Origin: Acanthaster planci
Lineage: Eukaryota; Echinodermata; Asteroidea; Valvatida; Acanthasteridae
Direction: 5' to 3'
Assembly (NCBI RefSeq): GCF_001949145.1
Contig: NW_019091500.1
Span: forward strand, 345,389-409,388
DNA: 64,000 bases
The position numbers were made by a program, and so were the translations under genes. The first letter of the stretch is position 1. Every line of letters begins with the position of its first letter. The notes beneath the pieces were generated by a model that was not told the DNA's origin, made no database searches, and was given only the letters and a program-made list of their open reading frames with translations. This document shows, one piece after another, positions 39,148-52,161 of this stretch.

Positions 39148-39485
39148 TAAGGGGCTTTCACACTAGACAAATTCCCTGGCTGTTTCCCCGCAAAATTGCT
39201 GAGGAATTTTGGTCAGTCTGTTCACACTACCAAAGAAATCCCCAGGGAAAACCTTTGGGGGGGGGAATATTTACCCCTGCTCAGGAGTACATATAGGGTT
39301 AAATGAAAAAAACCCAGGATTTAACGTTTTCCTGGGGAAAAGCAACTGGTGTTCCCCTTAAATAGTGTCCCTGGGAGTTCCCAAATGGGTCTAGTGTGAA
39401 GTTTGCTGTGGTTTTGGTGGGGTAGAAAATATTTTTCCAGGGATTTATTTCCCAGGATTGGCTCTGCAGTGTGAAAAGGCCTTTA
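39148..39485. mobile_element. Probable MITE with TTTCACAC inverted ends
   Basis: TAAGGGGCTTTCACACTAGA at the left and CAGTGTGAAAAGGCCTTTA at the right are inverted repeats. The interior is rich in CCCTGG/CCAGGG and other inverted pieces. There is no coding capacity. The exact ends and target duplication are not clear. Confidence 0.65.
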
Positions 39486-40028
39486 CCGGAGTTTTAGAAA
39501 GCAGCATAAAAAAAGTTTTTAATGTCGTGCAAAAGGATTGTGAAGTAGTAGGGGATGAGATTTCCTAATCTTCATGGAGACATGAAGCAGGAAGCCATCA
39601 AGGACTTTTAAAATGAATGACACCGCCATATGGGCCATTTGTGATTTATTCACAGGCGCTCTAATTATATTTGGCATGTCAAATAAACTCAGCATAAAGT
39701 CTGGATCCTCTGGATGCTAAGAGATACTCCTAGGCTATAAATTCACCGCTGGACCACTTGAGATAGGGTATGTGTGTATTGACAGGATGTCATCTGTGTT
39801 CTGGGAATAAAAACTGACAGCTACAGGCTTGGTACACAGTACATGAACATACCAAGCAATGTATAATGTAAGCCTTATGTCGTAAATGTGTCAAAGCATG
39901 TTTTCCCTATTTTTATTCTATTCACAGTTCTACTAAATTAAATGTACATGTAACAGTAGTAAATGACAAAAGGCCAAGTAAAAATTCAGGCTTCTGCCTG
40001 CCCTTGGACAAGTTGTAAGCATTTATAT

Positions 40029-40278
40029 GGGTCATTTTATAATTCGGGGTCAAAAAGTGTGACTATTTTGTGTCCCTGTTACACCTGACCTGAGTAATTT
40101 GACACGGAAATATCACTGCAATTGATTTCAAGCTACATGTATTTCTATTTGTTTGGCTGGTAATCTGCATTAATTCATCATTCTCGGCAATTAGAAAGTA
40201 CGTTTTGAACTTACAAAATCATATGTCAGGTGTGACAGGGACATGAAAAAATTGGACCCCTAATTTATAGAATGACCC
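40029..40278 (-). mobile_element. MITE of the GGGTAATTCCAG family, copy C
   Basis: Inverse orientation to copy A. The ends are GGGTCATTTTATAATTCGGG and CCCCTAATTTATAGAATGAC. ATAT directly flanks both sides (40025-40028 and 40279-40282), a possible target duplication. Confidence 0.8.
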
Positions 40279-40639
40279 ATATGTAAATTGTACAAGTACA
40301 AGAACGTGAACGCCAGTAGTCCTGGTACTCAATGGAACAATTTGGCACAGGAAAGTCTACAGTACATCTCTACAGTTTGAATGATATGAACACCTGCACA
40401 TATTTAATTTTTGCCTGATGTACTGGTATCTATGACTCTTCCAATGAAATGGAAAAAAAAGAGAGGTCACAAAGATATCTTTATCAATCCACGGCAAACT
40501 GAACACAGACATGTAGGGGACTGCACTGATTGGACAACCATCTAGCCTTGCATAAACATGACCACACTGTACAATATGCACCTACATACATGCAGTCTAC
40601 AATGCAATGTATGCAAACACACATGGGTGTGTTTATAGA

Positions 40640-41240
40640 AGGTACATTTTGCATACCAATATATCCTCACACAGAATACATGTACATCATGTAAGGTACC
40701 CGTATTCTGCACCTGGGTATTTACACATAACTACATGTACAAGTACACTGTACATTTACAATGTATACCAGTAACAACAGAAAGTGTTAATGTGTATACA
40801 GGTATGTGCCCGTACATACATGTACATTGTATGTCCGCTGGATTTGTGTACATTCTGAATGTACCGGTACCAGTACATCAAGAAGTGGACTTACACTACA
40901 GTACAACTTAAATATGTACATGCATGATTTTTACATGTCGTTACTTGCTTCAGAAAGCCAAATACGTGTATATGGACATGTTCGTGTATGTACAATGTAC
41001 ATGTACAGTACATCTATGTACCGGTATGTACATGTATATGTACATATTCATGTTCCACACCTGCACCAGTACCACTACCGGCCCAGGACATGTACCTGCA
41101 CCAGATAACATATACATGTACATGTATGTACACACACTCTTCCTGTACAAAGGGCACTTGTGGGATAGGTACATGTATTTGTACATGTACTGTACCTAAA
41201 GAGCAATGGTACACATGCACAATGTACCCCACAAACAAAT
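40640..41240. repeat. Dense cluster of the TACATGTACATG motif
   Basis: Overlapping copies of GTACATGTAC, TACATGTATATG, GTACCGGTAC and similar palindromes fill most of this segment. The motif is its own reverse complement, so both strands give the same pseudo-coding Tyr/Met/Val/His peptides. The motif recurs singly throughout 31-50 kb. Confidence 0.75.
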
Positions 41241-42930
41241 TCTAGAAGAAAGTGGAAAGCTATTGAGAGAAAATGAACCAGTTCATGAACATTTGTACCA
41301 CTGTGCCACCATTACTCCCTCCGCCACGCCCAACCACTATCTTTAGCAGCTAAGCAATGACTACAGTCTACAGCCATGCACTAAGACAGATCCAAAACCA
41401 ATTTTTTTTAGGGGGGGGGACAAAATTTCTTTGGGGAAAGAGAGCCAAACAGTTTTGAAAATTTCATTATGTCACTCGTTATGGCCTTTCTGTGGGGTGA
41501 GGCTTTGTGGGACTCTCCTCATATTTGAAAGGATATACATTTAACGTCAGGGCCCTCCACTGAAAGGAAGTTAAAAAGTTCCCCCAAATTGCTTTTTGGT
41601 CATTATTTCCTCTTTACTCCTGGGAGAAGTGTACAGGTACTGTTCCTTCACCCAGTCACTGGTGGCCTAGTAAACATGCTCATCTTTGTGTTCTTGAGGA
41701 TGTGTGCATAATTCTTTGGGCTGTTAAAGCAAACCTCAGCACTATGGTGATTTTATTTCTCCATTTGTCACGATGTATTTATAGTGAGACATTGGACTGA
41801 AACAAATGACCATGGGATGACAATCTACAAGGAAAGCCTCTAGCATAGCACTGGAACTCAGACAGGGATGTTTTGATCCTGGAGAATAATAAATGATTGA
41901 ATGGATGTCAGGTTGAAGCAAAAGGCAAGACTGTTGTGATGTGTGGTTGGCCGAAGTCACACAAGCTTTACACAGAGAGTTCTGCTTGTCAATTGGCGCG
42001 CTTAGCCAGCCAAGGCTGTGTGTACAGTGTATGCTATGACTGGACAATCACATTCCATGCATATTTGTCAGGCAGGGTCATAGTGACTGACAGCACCATT
42101 CCCCAGGCTACACACTTGTTATCCTAGTGCTTTTTGAAGTCAGAATTGTGTACAAAACATGGGCGTGTTACAAAATTTTCACGAACATGAACACATACAG
42201 TACATTTATATTGCATGGGCCCCTTTTTTACATGTACAGGTACAATAGTCAGTTACAATTATGGATTTTATAATGTTTACATGTAACTTTCCCACTTCTG
42301 TAAAACACTTTATATACATGTAAATGTAGCTTTTCACTGTGCTCAAATCTGATGGAGGCATTTTGTATGTAGCCAAGCATTTTTCATCCACTTGGGTGGT
42401 GATGATGTCCCAATTTCTGGAATAATGTGCCTTTGTGTGACTGCTCCTATGGGGTGAAGTAAAAAAGGAAAATTCCCTCTTGCTGAAATGAAAGTAAACT
42501 TCCTATCACTTCTCATTAAAACAGAAATGATTCATGGGAAGTGACACTGCACAATCCAAACACCATCAATGTGGTTACCACAAACCTGTCCCATAGGCAA
42601 TATGCACACAGGACGTTCGTCATGCTATCATAGATCTGTCAGGATGAACAATGGGACAAACATCCATTGATCACTGGTGTCAAGGTCTCGTACATGTACG
42701 TACAGTACATACAGTCCTGGTACCCTCCATTCTAGTGCACTATTACAGTGTGATACAGTAGGGAAAAATGTTCCAGAACATCATACATACACCATCACAG
42801 TCCTGTAATTAATTACACTACAAAAAAATTAAAAGTACAAACTGTGTGGAATATTCCATTTTTAAAGGACAACACGAAGCAGCTCAAATTCATGTATTGA
42901 TGTACACAATTACCAGATGTTTATGTACAT

Positions 42931-43209
42931 GGGTACATTCCAGAAATTAGGGGTACAAAAGTGTGACATTTTTGAGTCCCTGTTACCAGTAATGTAGGTA
43001 CATCTGACCTTTGTTACAGGTATCTGACATGGAGGTACATGTACATGTATCACCGGAATTGATTTCAGATCATTACCGTTTGTTTGGCAGGTAATTTTCA
43101 TTTATTCATCACTCTTGGAAATTACAGAATGTGTTCTAAACTTACAAAATCATATGTCAGATGTGACAGAGGTATGAAAAAAATGGACCCCTAACATCTG
43201 GAATTACCG
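42931..43209 (-). mobile_element. MITE of the GGGTAATTCCAG family, copy D
   Basis: Inverse orientation to copy A. It starts GGGTACATTCCAGAAATTAG and ends CCCCTAACATCTGGAATTAC. It is slightly longer than the others because of inserted TACATG-type sequence. Confidence 0.8.
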
Positions 43210-46200
43210 ATATGTACATGTACAGTACAGGTACATGTACAGTACAGGTACATGTAAACTTACATGTATACCAGTATTTTTCAGGAGCTGTAATTGCTAC
43301 ACATTCATACATGCACAGAAATGTGTTTCCTGCTAAAACCAAATTACCCACTAAATTGGGCCTATCATACTGGTATGATGTTTAATACTGCTTCCGAGCT
43401 AATACCTGCTTAGCACATGTATGAACCTGTTAAGTGCTTATCTCCATGAACCTGTCCCAACATACCCTAGTGCTACATTCATCATGCGTTGCCTTGGAAC
43501 GTATGATAAATGGCTCATATTGTAGGCCTTTGGCCTATTGAGGGTTTACACAATGCTGCTATTGACTGCAGATGAACTCTGACATGGATGCACTTGCTCA
43601 TGATCTATAGCAGCGCAGTACATGTAATTAGGCCACAACACTTGACACACTTGGCTTTAGTATAGTGCAGTGAACACTGTAAACTAAGGACATAGATCTT
43701 TGCCCAGAGATACTAAATTGGAATGCTTACTGGTCAGGTGAGACCTCCTGCAAAATAGGACGCCAATGTTAAAATATAGCACTCACTCTGAACCATGCAC
43801 CATTTTTTTTTCACATGAACAGACATACATGTACCAGTACACATGTACAGAATAAAACTGCATCTGACAATATCCTTTTCTATCCTGTTCTACTTACATG
43901 TACATAAGGTTTTACGAGTTACATGTAGAAAAACGTGAAGTTTTTAGTGTGCTGGATTCCGTTACGTTTTGCATTTTCGGAACCATGTAAGTCGTACATG
44001 TATTACAATGCACAGACAAGATACGTACACCTGCAACATTGCTTCATAATCATGTACACATTTCTGTACATGAATCATTACACTGCGCATATATTAAGAC
44101 CCACGCCTTTATTTCAATTACTAAAAATTCCTTCCAGGTCAGGGCCTTACAAGCAATAAATCAACACGAAGAGCTAGAACAATAAACATAAATCATCCGT
44201 CTACATGATGGCGTTGGGTTAGACATTGACGCTGAAATACCCCACCTATCTTCACTGCCTTAACGAGTGCTAAAAATTATCGGATTTTATAAACACAGAC
44301 AGGTCATTACAACATTGGAAGTCCTTCTCAGGGGTCTGAGGGTCGGAAGGGTGACGTCAAAACATACCTGCCAACTGGCAAGTCAACATCAGCATTCAAA
44401 ACTACGACTTCATCAAGCTGGGTTTATCAACTTTTTTCTTGATTTCAGAAGTTAATCAGAGATGAACTTCAATTCACTTTTATTCCTGCAATTAGTAGCA
44501 AGTGATACACTAAGTACAGTAATAAAGGTAATCATTGCAATCAGGAAAATTTAAGATTATTTCCATCAAAAATTTGTAACACCAGTACATGTACCAGTAC
44601 ATGCAGATCTGTTTCATGTTATGCAAATATTGCTGGTTTACCATTATATGATCAAAGTAACAAATGCTGTACACGTAAACAGACAGAAAATGTACTTATG
44701 AATTCCAATATGCAGTGAACACACATACTTTTAGTTAAAACAAAGCACTTGAAGAGTTTGATGTTTTTCCTGAGTATGTTTATTTACGACGATGCCCTTT
44801 CAAGCCTCTCGATCGATAATGACGATAATCATTGATGATGTTACAACCAAGAACATTTCAAGATGTACAAATATGATAATTGCCTCTCAAAAAGTCATGA
44901 GCAACATGGGGATATCCATACGATGTACATGAATACATGTACCCTGTAATAAACACATGTACATGTACATTGTACATACATGTACTGTATGCACTGGGCA
45001 GAGAAGCAGTACCTGTCAGAGGTCGTTAACCTGTGGCTGCCACAAACCCATTCCCACTCCCAAACAAATATAATCGGGCAGCAATTAGATATTTTTAGCC
45101 GGATATGTCATGGCTTTAGCCTGGCATGGTGAAACCAATGCCCCTATCATGCTGGCATGATTTCCTCTTACATCCACCCCACTACAGGTAGGCCAGAGTC
45201 TGGCGTCCGTGTTAACAGACACACACTGAGAAGGGGGAAGCTCAAGGAGGCCGAGATGAGACCTATGCCCTATGTCACCTGCTGACCTTTGTGTTGTAGT
45301 AGGCACTTACACCTCTGGAATTCCTCCACCATCAATCATCATTCTTCCTCTATGTGGGGACTTGCTCTCAAGCAATGGTGCACATCCTACTGTATGGACA
45401 GGAGACTGATCTTCAATGTTGTACAGCACTTCTTAGAATTTTTCATTTACCAGTTTTTAAACTGAAAGTTCAAATGAGGAGGAATCTCTGACAAGTATTC
45501 ACAAGCAAAAATTCTGCATTACAGTACCGTATCATAGCTACATGTAGAAGCAATTGAAAATAAAGCCTTTGAAGAAAAATTATTTTGTGAGTGGAACACT
45601 AATGTTCCTGAGCTCTGTAAGACCAAATCAGACATATTTTCCTCCTGGGGTTAGCAAGGTGGATATATCTTCATCAATACATGATATGATATTTCCAGAC
45701 CTTGAAATCATTATGCATCTCATGCTTGTCAATTCTCCTCAAGCTCCAGCATCTCAAGCCATTCACGCAGTACCCTGGTTATTGCGGTTTACAGACTGGG
45801 TTCAGCCAAGCATCCAAGCGGGAGATCCTAGAGTCATGATTTGTTGATGACAGCCGTACACCTTACACAAGCACGCACGCAAAGATTGCATGGGCAGGTT
45901 TAATTTACGTTATCTGTGAAGGCCTGTGGTGATGATAGACTCCTATACATCCAATGAAACGTGTAATTACATGTGCATGAAGTTGTGAAGATATAGACAC
46001 ATAACCATCCGTCACTAATTACTAACACATGTTTCCAGCATTAACTCCTTCCTTGTCCTGTTTAAGACCGCTGAGTTTTGTAATCTTTTCCCCATTAAAA
46101 TAGATCTAGGCAACTTGTGTTGACCACAGCACTCCTCAACTGAAACTATTTTTGCTCTACTCGCAAGCTGTTCTCCCTCTTGTATTAAGGAAACAGTTTT

Positions 46201-49200
46201 CAAATATGACAAAATATTTTATGAATCTCCCATTAATTATCGTACCCCCCCAAACATCATTCACATACCTGAGTTTATTTCAGCACTTTGTAGCATGAAA
46301 CTCATTTTAGTCATGCACATCACGAGAGTGTTTTTTTTCTGACTGAACATGTTATTATTTGTGCAATTAAAATTCAAGAATGTCACTCATGCTTGTGGCT
46401 CTGATAATTCATGATTAAGTACATGTATTGGTATGTTTGGCCATGCACCATTGCATTTAGTCATTATGCGATCCTACTAAAATTGTACTACATTCAATCT
46501 CTGCCACCTCTGATGATAAAGTATGCAAGCAGCAACATTTACATTTATTTTTTTTCGCTAGATTCCACAAAAGGTAATTGCATTGTCACAGAACAGCAAT
46601 TCCAAATGCAAATTCCAAGTTAAACTTATGTATGAAAGTTCATCTTACCAAATCTGCTGCAAAATGAATTTAATAAGAGAGAGAAATATCCCAGAAATTT
46701 GCTGGAAGGCAAACATTAACTTCATTAGAGAAGGCCTGATTAGAGATTCTGGGTGTGAAATGGAGACCAAGAAGACTTACAGCCCAAGGGTGTCTACATG
46801 TATGCACCATTTTACTATAACTGGATTATCTTCACCAAGTTAACTGTCTGGATTACTGGAGCCAGGCATTGTTCAGGACAAAGCTTTAATCTGGTTGTTG
46901 GCTGAGGTTGTTTGGCTGAATGACAGACCACAAAGTACCCTTCAAAGTTCTATTTCAACCAACAGACTTGCACTGTCACAGCCACTGGAGCTAAATTTAG
47001 AAAAATGGGAGGAAACTACACATGTTTCCAACATTTTGAATGACTTCCTGAGGTAAAATGTACCCATGTAGACAGTGGAAGCGTACAATTATAAAGTCAA
47101 GTCCAGTGCCTGGTAGTTCATGCACAGTGAAGTTCAACATCAATAGTCAGGGGACTCAGGTTCAAGTTACATTGTACAGTGTATTGTTCTTACCCATCTG
47201 TTATCATTATTATATTTCAGTAATTGAAGGATCAGAGGATGAACATAAATTTACTTCGTAGGCATACCATAGATGTAACTGTGTCAGTTTTCAACTCAAT
47301 GATTCCTCGCTAGTACAAGCACATGTTCATGAGTGCTATAACTACATGTATACAAGCACAACGTACATGTAATTACCGGTATATACAAAATGTAGATGTA
47401 GGTTTGGATATATTCCCTGCAAACCTACATCACAGCACAACACTGTTGTTCCATGGAGCTGTGTAGGAACTACCCGGTACCTCTATGGTTCTTCCACAAT
47501 CATGATAATATTTGTACAATACTTTTACAAGTACCCACCCTTTGGCACAATACCATACCACTGGATTTGTGATGGTTTATTTACTCCAAAATTGACAGCA
47601 GGAATGACCTTAAAATTGAGCTGTGTAAATGGATACTCTTTCATTATTTGTGGCTAGCTCGCTGGTCCATGGTTGGTCGCTTGTCCAGTGCGGGACATGT
47701 GCAGTATATACACTAGGTGGGATACACCTTGTCCAGAGCACTCAGGCATTTACATTCATGATCCAGTGGACAATGCAAGACCTAATCTACCATTGTTGAA
47801 TAGCCTGGGGCCATTTTAGTCTGTAGGCTTTGTACATGTACATGCAAGTTGCAAGTGGGTGCAGCCTGGAACACACAGAATACACCCTACATGTTGGCAT
47901 GCACAATGTCTGTGCCTGGAAAGCAGATACATGTACAGTACATGTATGTACAATGTACACGTACATTGGCTTATTCATTGGCTTATTCGGACAGTGTGTG
48001 CCATATCCCCTCTAATGACCTGGCCAAGTGCTCTTATGGTGTTCTCATGTACATGCGTAGGACATCTGATTGATCTGTTTTGAAATCAATGTGACACCTC
48101 AGTCCCTATAAAAGTTGTAAAATATTGTGTTCAGCAGTGTGTGCTGTGCATGTACTGGTACACATGTACAATGTAGTAGGCCTAAAGTAATAGGGTCTAA
48201 AGCTCTGAGTGTTTCACTGATATGTTAAACATCCTGGTCTTAAAAAGGGTGTGCACAGCCAAGTTGTATTCAAAGTGTGTGCAAAGGTCAGCCAGTCCAT
48301 GCAGTACAATGGGTCCATGGCCTGTTTTTATAGTAATCTTGTTCTCAACCTTCCAATACACTCTCTGCTTTGATGTATCGGTACATGGTTGCTTAATTAA
48401 AATGGTATTCTCATTTGAATAGGGCCACATACAACATTCACACATCTTCCAACATTGCATTTATGTTTACATGTAATGTTGTCATTGGTTATTTTTAAAT
48501 ACACCTGCAATGTATATTAATGGCAACAGAAAATTTTCCATTTCTTCACACAGGTGTACAAGAGTTGGTCTTTCCCTAGATAATGTGCAAATTTCTAACT
48601 GGATAAGCACCCTTACACAGTACTGAATCAAGTTATGACACATACCAGCATATACATGTACATGTATAGCATCACACAGTATTTGTAACCATTTTTTTCC
48701 TAGGCATGAGTGTTTCGTCATAGTATAAGGCACAATCTTCTGAGGTAAGGGGCAGGATATGATGGGAATATCCTCTCCCTTGCTGAATCCCGGGACAATT
48801 TCCAGTCACTTTTTCTTTCCATCCAGGCACATGTACAACTTACTGGTGTACTGCTACAATTCACTCAAGGCTGACCTGTGACCAATGACTCAGTGACCTA
48901 TTACTCACAGGTGACCAAAATAACCCTGGCAATCCTCCATGACGATTATTTTTTTACATGTACCACATGCAATTTGTATGAAAAAGAAAATGTAATTTTA
49001 AGGTTTTCAAACGAGAACATTTCTATGGAAAAGCAAAAAATCTAAATGATGAGAATGCCTGTGTATAAGTATCAACTGATAAACATGCACATGTACGTGG
49101 ACATTATCAATACAATTTTATGTACAACACCGGTATACTGTACCGTATGTACCAGTACAATACCGTATGTACAATGTACATACCATAAATATATTAACAA

Positions 49201-49530
49201 ATATGAAAATATTTTTTCTATTTGGGGAGCAGACTTAGTGTCCTTGAATGGTAAGAAATGTATCCTAACTAGAGTATTACTAACTACATGTACAGAGTCC
49301 CATTTCGAATTCAGCTATTTTGGTTTTGATGCAAAACTTACCAACAGTGCCTCATGGTTTAACTCTGACCTCGGGTCACGCACTTTGACCTCTAAGGCAT
49401 CATATCGTCTCTTCAAACTTCCCATCTTTAGTCAATCAAGTAAAAGTTCTACAAAGAACAAAACATCAGAGAACATTATTTTATATAACACTGTACGGTT
49501 CAGTGCATAGAGTTCTGAACAATGGGGTAG

Positions 49531-49875
49531 GTCTACCCGCTCTGAGTGGAACAAAAGAGGACATGTTTTCTTTAGTACTCACCCCTTAGGTGTGCATTTA
49601 TAATGGGATCAATTGCGCGTTTGACTCAGAGCACGCTGAGTTTGTATAACAAATTTATTCCTTAATCTATGGTCTTTGCGTACACTCTGCCCTGAGTTGA
49701 AGAGTACCCACCAGCAGCAACAGAAAGGCAGATGATTGTAAGTTTTTCAAGCGGCTTCTTGCACACGTTCTACGTGTACGCAAAGACCATAGGATTAAAT
49801 TCATTACAAACGTGCACCTACGCGGTGAGTACCAAAAAAAAGCACGCCCTCTTTTGTTCCGCTCAGAGCGGAAAG
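49531..49875. mobile_element. MITE of the GTATCCGCTC family, copy 3, with long inverted ends
   Basis: CCGCTCTGAGTGGAACAAAA followed by GTACTCACC on the left matches GGTGAGTACC and CTCTTTTGTTCCGCTCAGAG on the right in inverse order, so the inverted repeats exceed 40 bp. The interior shares TGCGCGTTTGACTCAGAGCA with the other copies. Confidence 0.75.
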
Positions 49876-49951
49876 GAAAGGTCTTCAAAATATTTACTGC
49901 TTTCTACATGTATTACATGTAAAAAGCACATCAGTAAATGCTTGTAAGTTC

Positions 49952-50165
49952 TAAGGCTGAGCCGAATATCTGAATATACTGGTACAGTAGATTATCAGTA
50001 TTCAAAAACTAATTTTCAAAATCTGAATATATTCAAATGCAAAATTCATGAAAAGGAAAGGAAAATTTTCTTTTGCTTTTATTGAGAAAAATCGCAGTGC
50101 TATGAAGGTTTGTTTCAAGCAGATTCTAATGAAAAGCGACAAAAATCTTACAATGATTCAAAATG
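49952..50165 (+). mobile_element. Second, truncated copy of the hAT MITE at 36233
   Basis: It starts TAAGGCTGAGCCGAATATCT and contains TTCAAATGCAAAATTCATGA, parallel to the left 200 bp of the 36233-36735 element. The right end is missing or too diverged to recognise. Confidence 0.7.
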
Positions 50166-51028
50166 TAAGTTAGGCCTATTTTCTCTTTCCAAACTCTTTC
50201 CAAATTGAATGATTCACCCTTATTAGTCCTTTCACATTTAATTTGCCAGAAATATCCACCTTGCTTGAACTTTGAAGTGACTCCAAACCAAGCTCCAATG
50301 CACGTCAGCTGACGGGAGAAATAATGGTCATTTTTACTTAGGATGTAACTCTCAGTCAATCCACACAATCATTCAACCTTTGCGCGATCGCTCAATATTG
50401 CATAGACATTTCATCAGTTGTCAATAATTCTGTCAAAAGCCAACAGCCTTTCCTAATTCACAGTTTACATGGTTTTGTGGACATGGTAATGAGATGTTTC
50501 AAAAAGGGAAGTACGTGTAAAGTTAGGCATTTCATGCAAGATTGACTAATCACGCAGAACAAGTACAAAAGTGACTGAGTAAGTGACTGATGAGGTACAT
50601 GAAAGTACATAGTCATAGGCCTACATCATGTCCAAGCATGACATGTATGTATATGTACATGTATGTACACCTTAATGTTCAATGTCCATGCACAACTTTC
50701 AGTTAGGCCTGTCTTTATATGCCATGGCTCATGTGCATGATGTAGGCTACACGTTATTCATACTAGTTCAACAACTGCATTTTGTAGAAAAACATCCAAG
50801 TAGGCCTACCCACAGTCAAAACAGAGAAGGACCACTGAAATTATACAGCCTAATTTCGGAATTTACTTGGAGTCATCTGTCCGGAAACCGGGCCACCACC
50901 CACTTCTCAAGCTCGATCGATTGGCAGCGCGCGACGATACAGGCTGGAGGAGCTGCACCTCTAGTCCACGGCCTACGTTACTAATGTAAGCTGGGCCTCC
51001 GCCGCCTAGGGCCTACTTTAATACTTAC

Positions 51029-51061
51029 TTTTTTGACTCCACGAATCTTCAGAACTTTTTC
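51029..51061 (-). CDS. Candidate 33-nt upstream exon of ROCK
   Basis: Minus-strand GTGCAG|GAAAAAGTTCTGAAG begins an 11-codon frame (EKVLKIRGVKK) that ends at a strong donor, AAAAAA|GTAAGTAT, in phase 0. That is the phase needed to join the first recovered ROCK exon (DGISALVTD). The frame has no ATG and an in-frame stop upstream of the acceptor, so another exon would be needed. The peptide does not resemble the usual ROCK N-terminal RDPxSxxN motif. It may instead be a 5' exon of an alternative transcript, or chance. Confidence 0.25.
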
Positions 51062-52161
51062 CTGCACATATTAGAGCTGAATATTAGAACGTCACACCAC
51101 AGTTCGACGACAAGGACCAAATCTTAACCTAATCCAGAAGCAAGCATCCGTGTAATTTAGACATTTGTGGACGCAAGTTGTTGGACAATTTCCTCGATCA
51201 CGTCGAGGATAGGATAGTCCTCCATGCAGAATATGGCCGCTTTATTTGATGACCTCATTGGCGTGAAACGACCCATTTCCCGGCATGCAACAGGCTACCA
51301 AAGTGCAAGTCCCGCTCGAGGGCAGCTGGGTAAATTTTAAAAAAGAAAGAAAAGAAAACAAAATGAACTAAGTTAAACGAAACAAGTTGAACATTACAGA
51401 CAAGCTCATAAAATAGAAAAATTCGTTCATTGAGATATAAGCAGATCCGGGGATGGTTCCCACCAGGATGATGTCTTTAAAATAGCCCAAGAAACGCCGC
51501 GCCAATAGAACCAGGTTTTTTCACGAAATGTTTTGAAAACGGCCCACCTATCTAATTTCTTGAGTCGCCCACTTAGAGATGACAGGTATCGTGTTGATTC
51601 AACCCCTTTTATCAATTTTCGTTATATATGCAACTAGAATACAAAGATTTGCATCGTGATTTTAGTACTTACTCCCAATTTTCAAATCGCATACCCGCTG
51701 TATAAGAAAAAACGAGAAAATCTTTCTGTTGCGGTTTTTTTTATGAATAAACAAATAAATCTGCTACGTTCAGCATTTTCTATCCATTTGTTTCCTCTGA
51801 GTGTTAAAATTATTAATAGCTTCCGTTACCAAGCTGTTCTTTTTCTATCCCCTCCCCCAAAACGAAACACGTGTTTTCCACTGTAACTGATGAGAGGGTC
51901 CGCAGCCCAAAGCCCCGCCCATCAGAGGTAACTTGGGCCGCGCGTGCGAGGTTTGCGGATGCATCGTGTACGTTGAGTGCGCTATAACAAATAACCACGT
52001 ACCAGCAAAACATTTGCTGATCATGCGTTATGTACTGCTGTCAGGTGATCAATAAAGGTCACGTGGCGTGTGCTGAGTCCGCGAGCGAGTCGAGTGCAAG
52101 GCCAAGGGCGAAGCCAGCTGAAGAGAAAAACTGCAGCTAAAATTCATCAGTTTGAACGAAG
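51062..52161. promoter_or_regulatory. Candidate promoter region upstream of RidA, possibly shared with ROCK
   Basis: This stretch lies directly upstream of the RidA start codon and contains locally CpG-richer parts, for example around 50930-51000, 51230-51320 and 51900-52110. No TATA box or initiator can be defined with confidence. If ROCK begins near 51 kb on the minus strand, the region would be a divergent promoter. Short frames with start codons at 51225 (minus) and 51233 (plus) overlap here, and neither could be tied to a gene. Confidence 0.35.

Larger units (their letters stand above)
35928..51028. other. 15 kb without recognised gene; probable first intron of ROCK
   Basis: No exon could be identified. 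The stretch holds several MITEs (listed separately) and is saturated with TACATGTACATG and related half-palindromes, densest around 40.6-41.3 kb. Apparent reading frames rich in Tyr, Met, Thr, Cys and His are translations of this motif and not genes. If the candidate exon at 51029-51061 belongs to ROCK, all of this is one intron. Confidence 0.6.

Noticed and set aside
40806-41245. Five overlapping frames on both strands with Tyr-Met-Tyr-Met and Cys-Thr-Cys-Thr patterns
   Set aside because: They are translations of the palindromic TACATG motif, which is open on both strands, and they have no domain.
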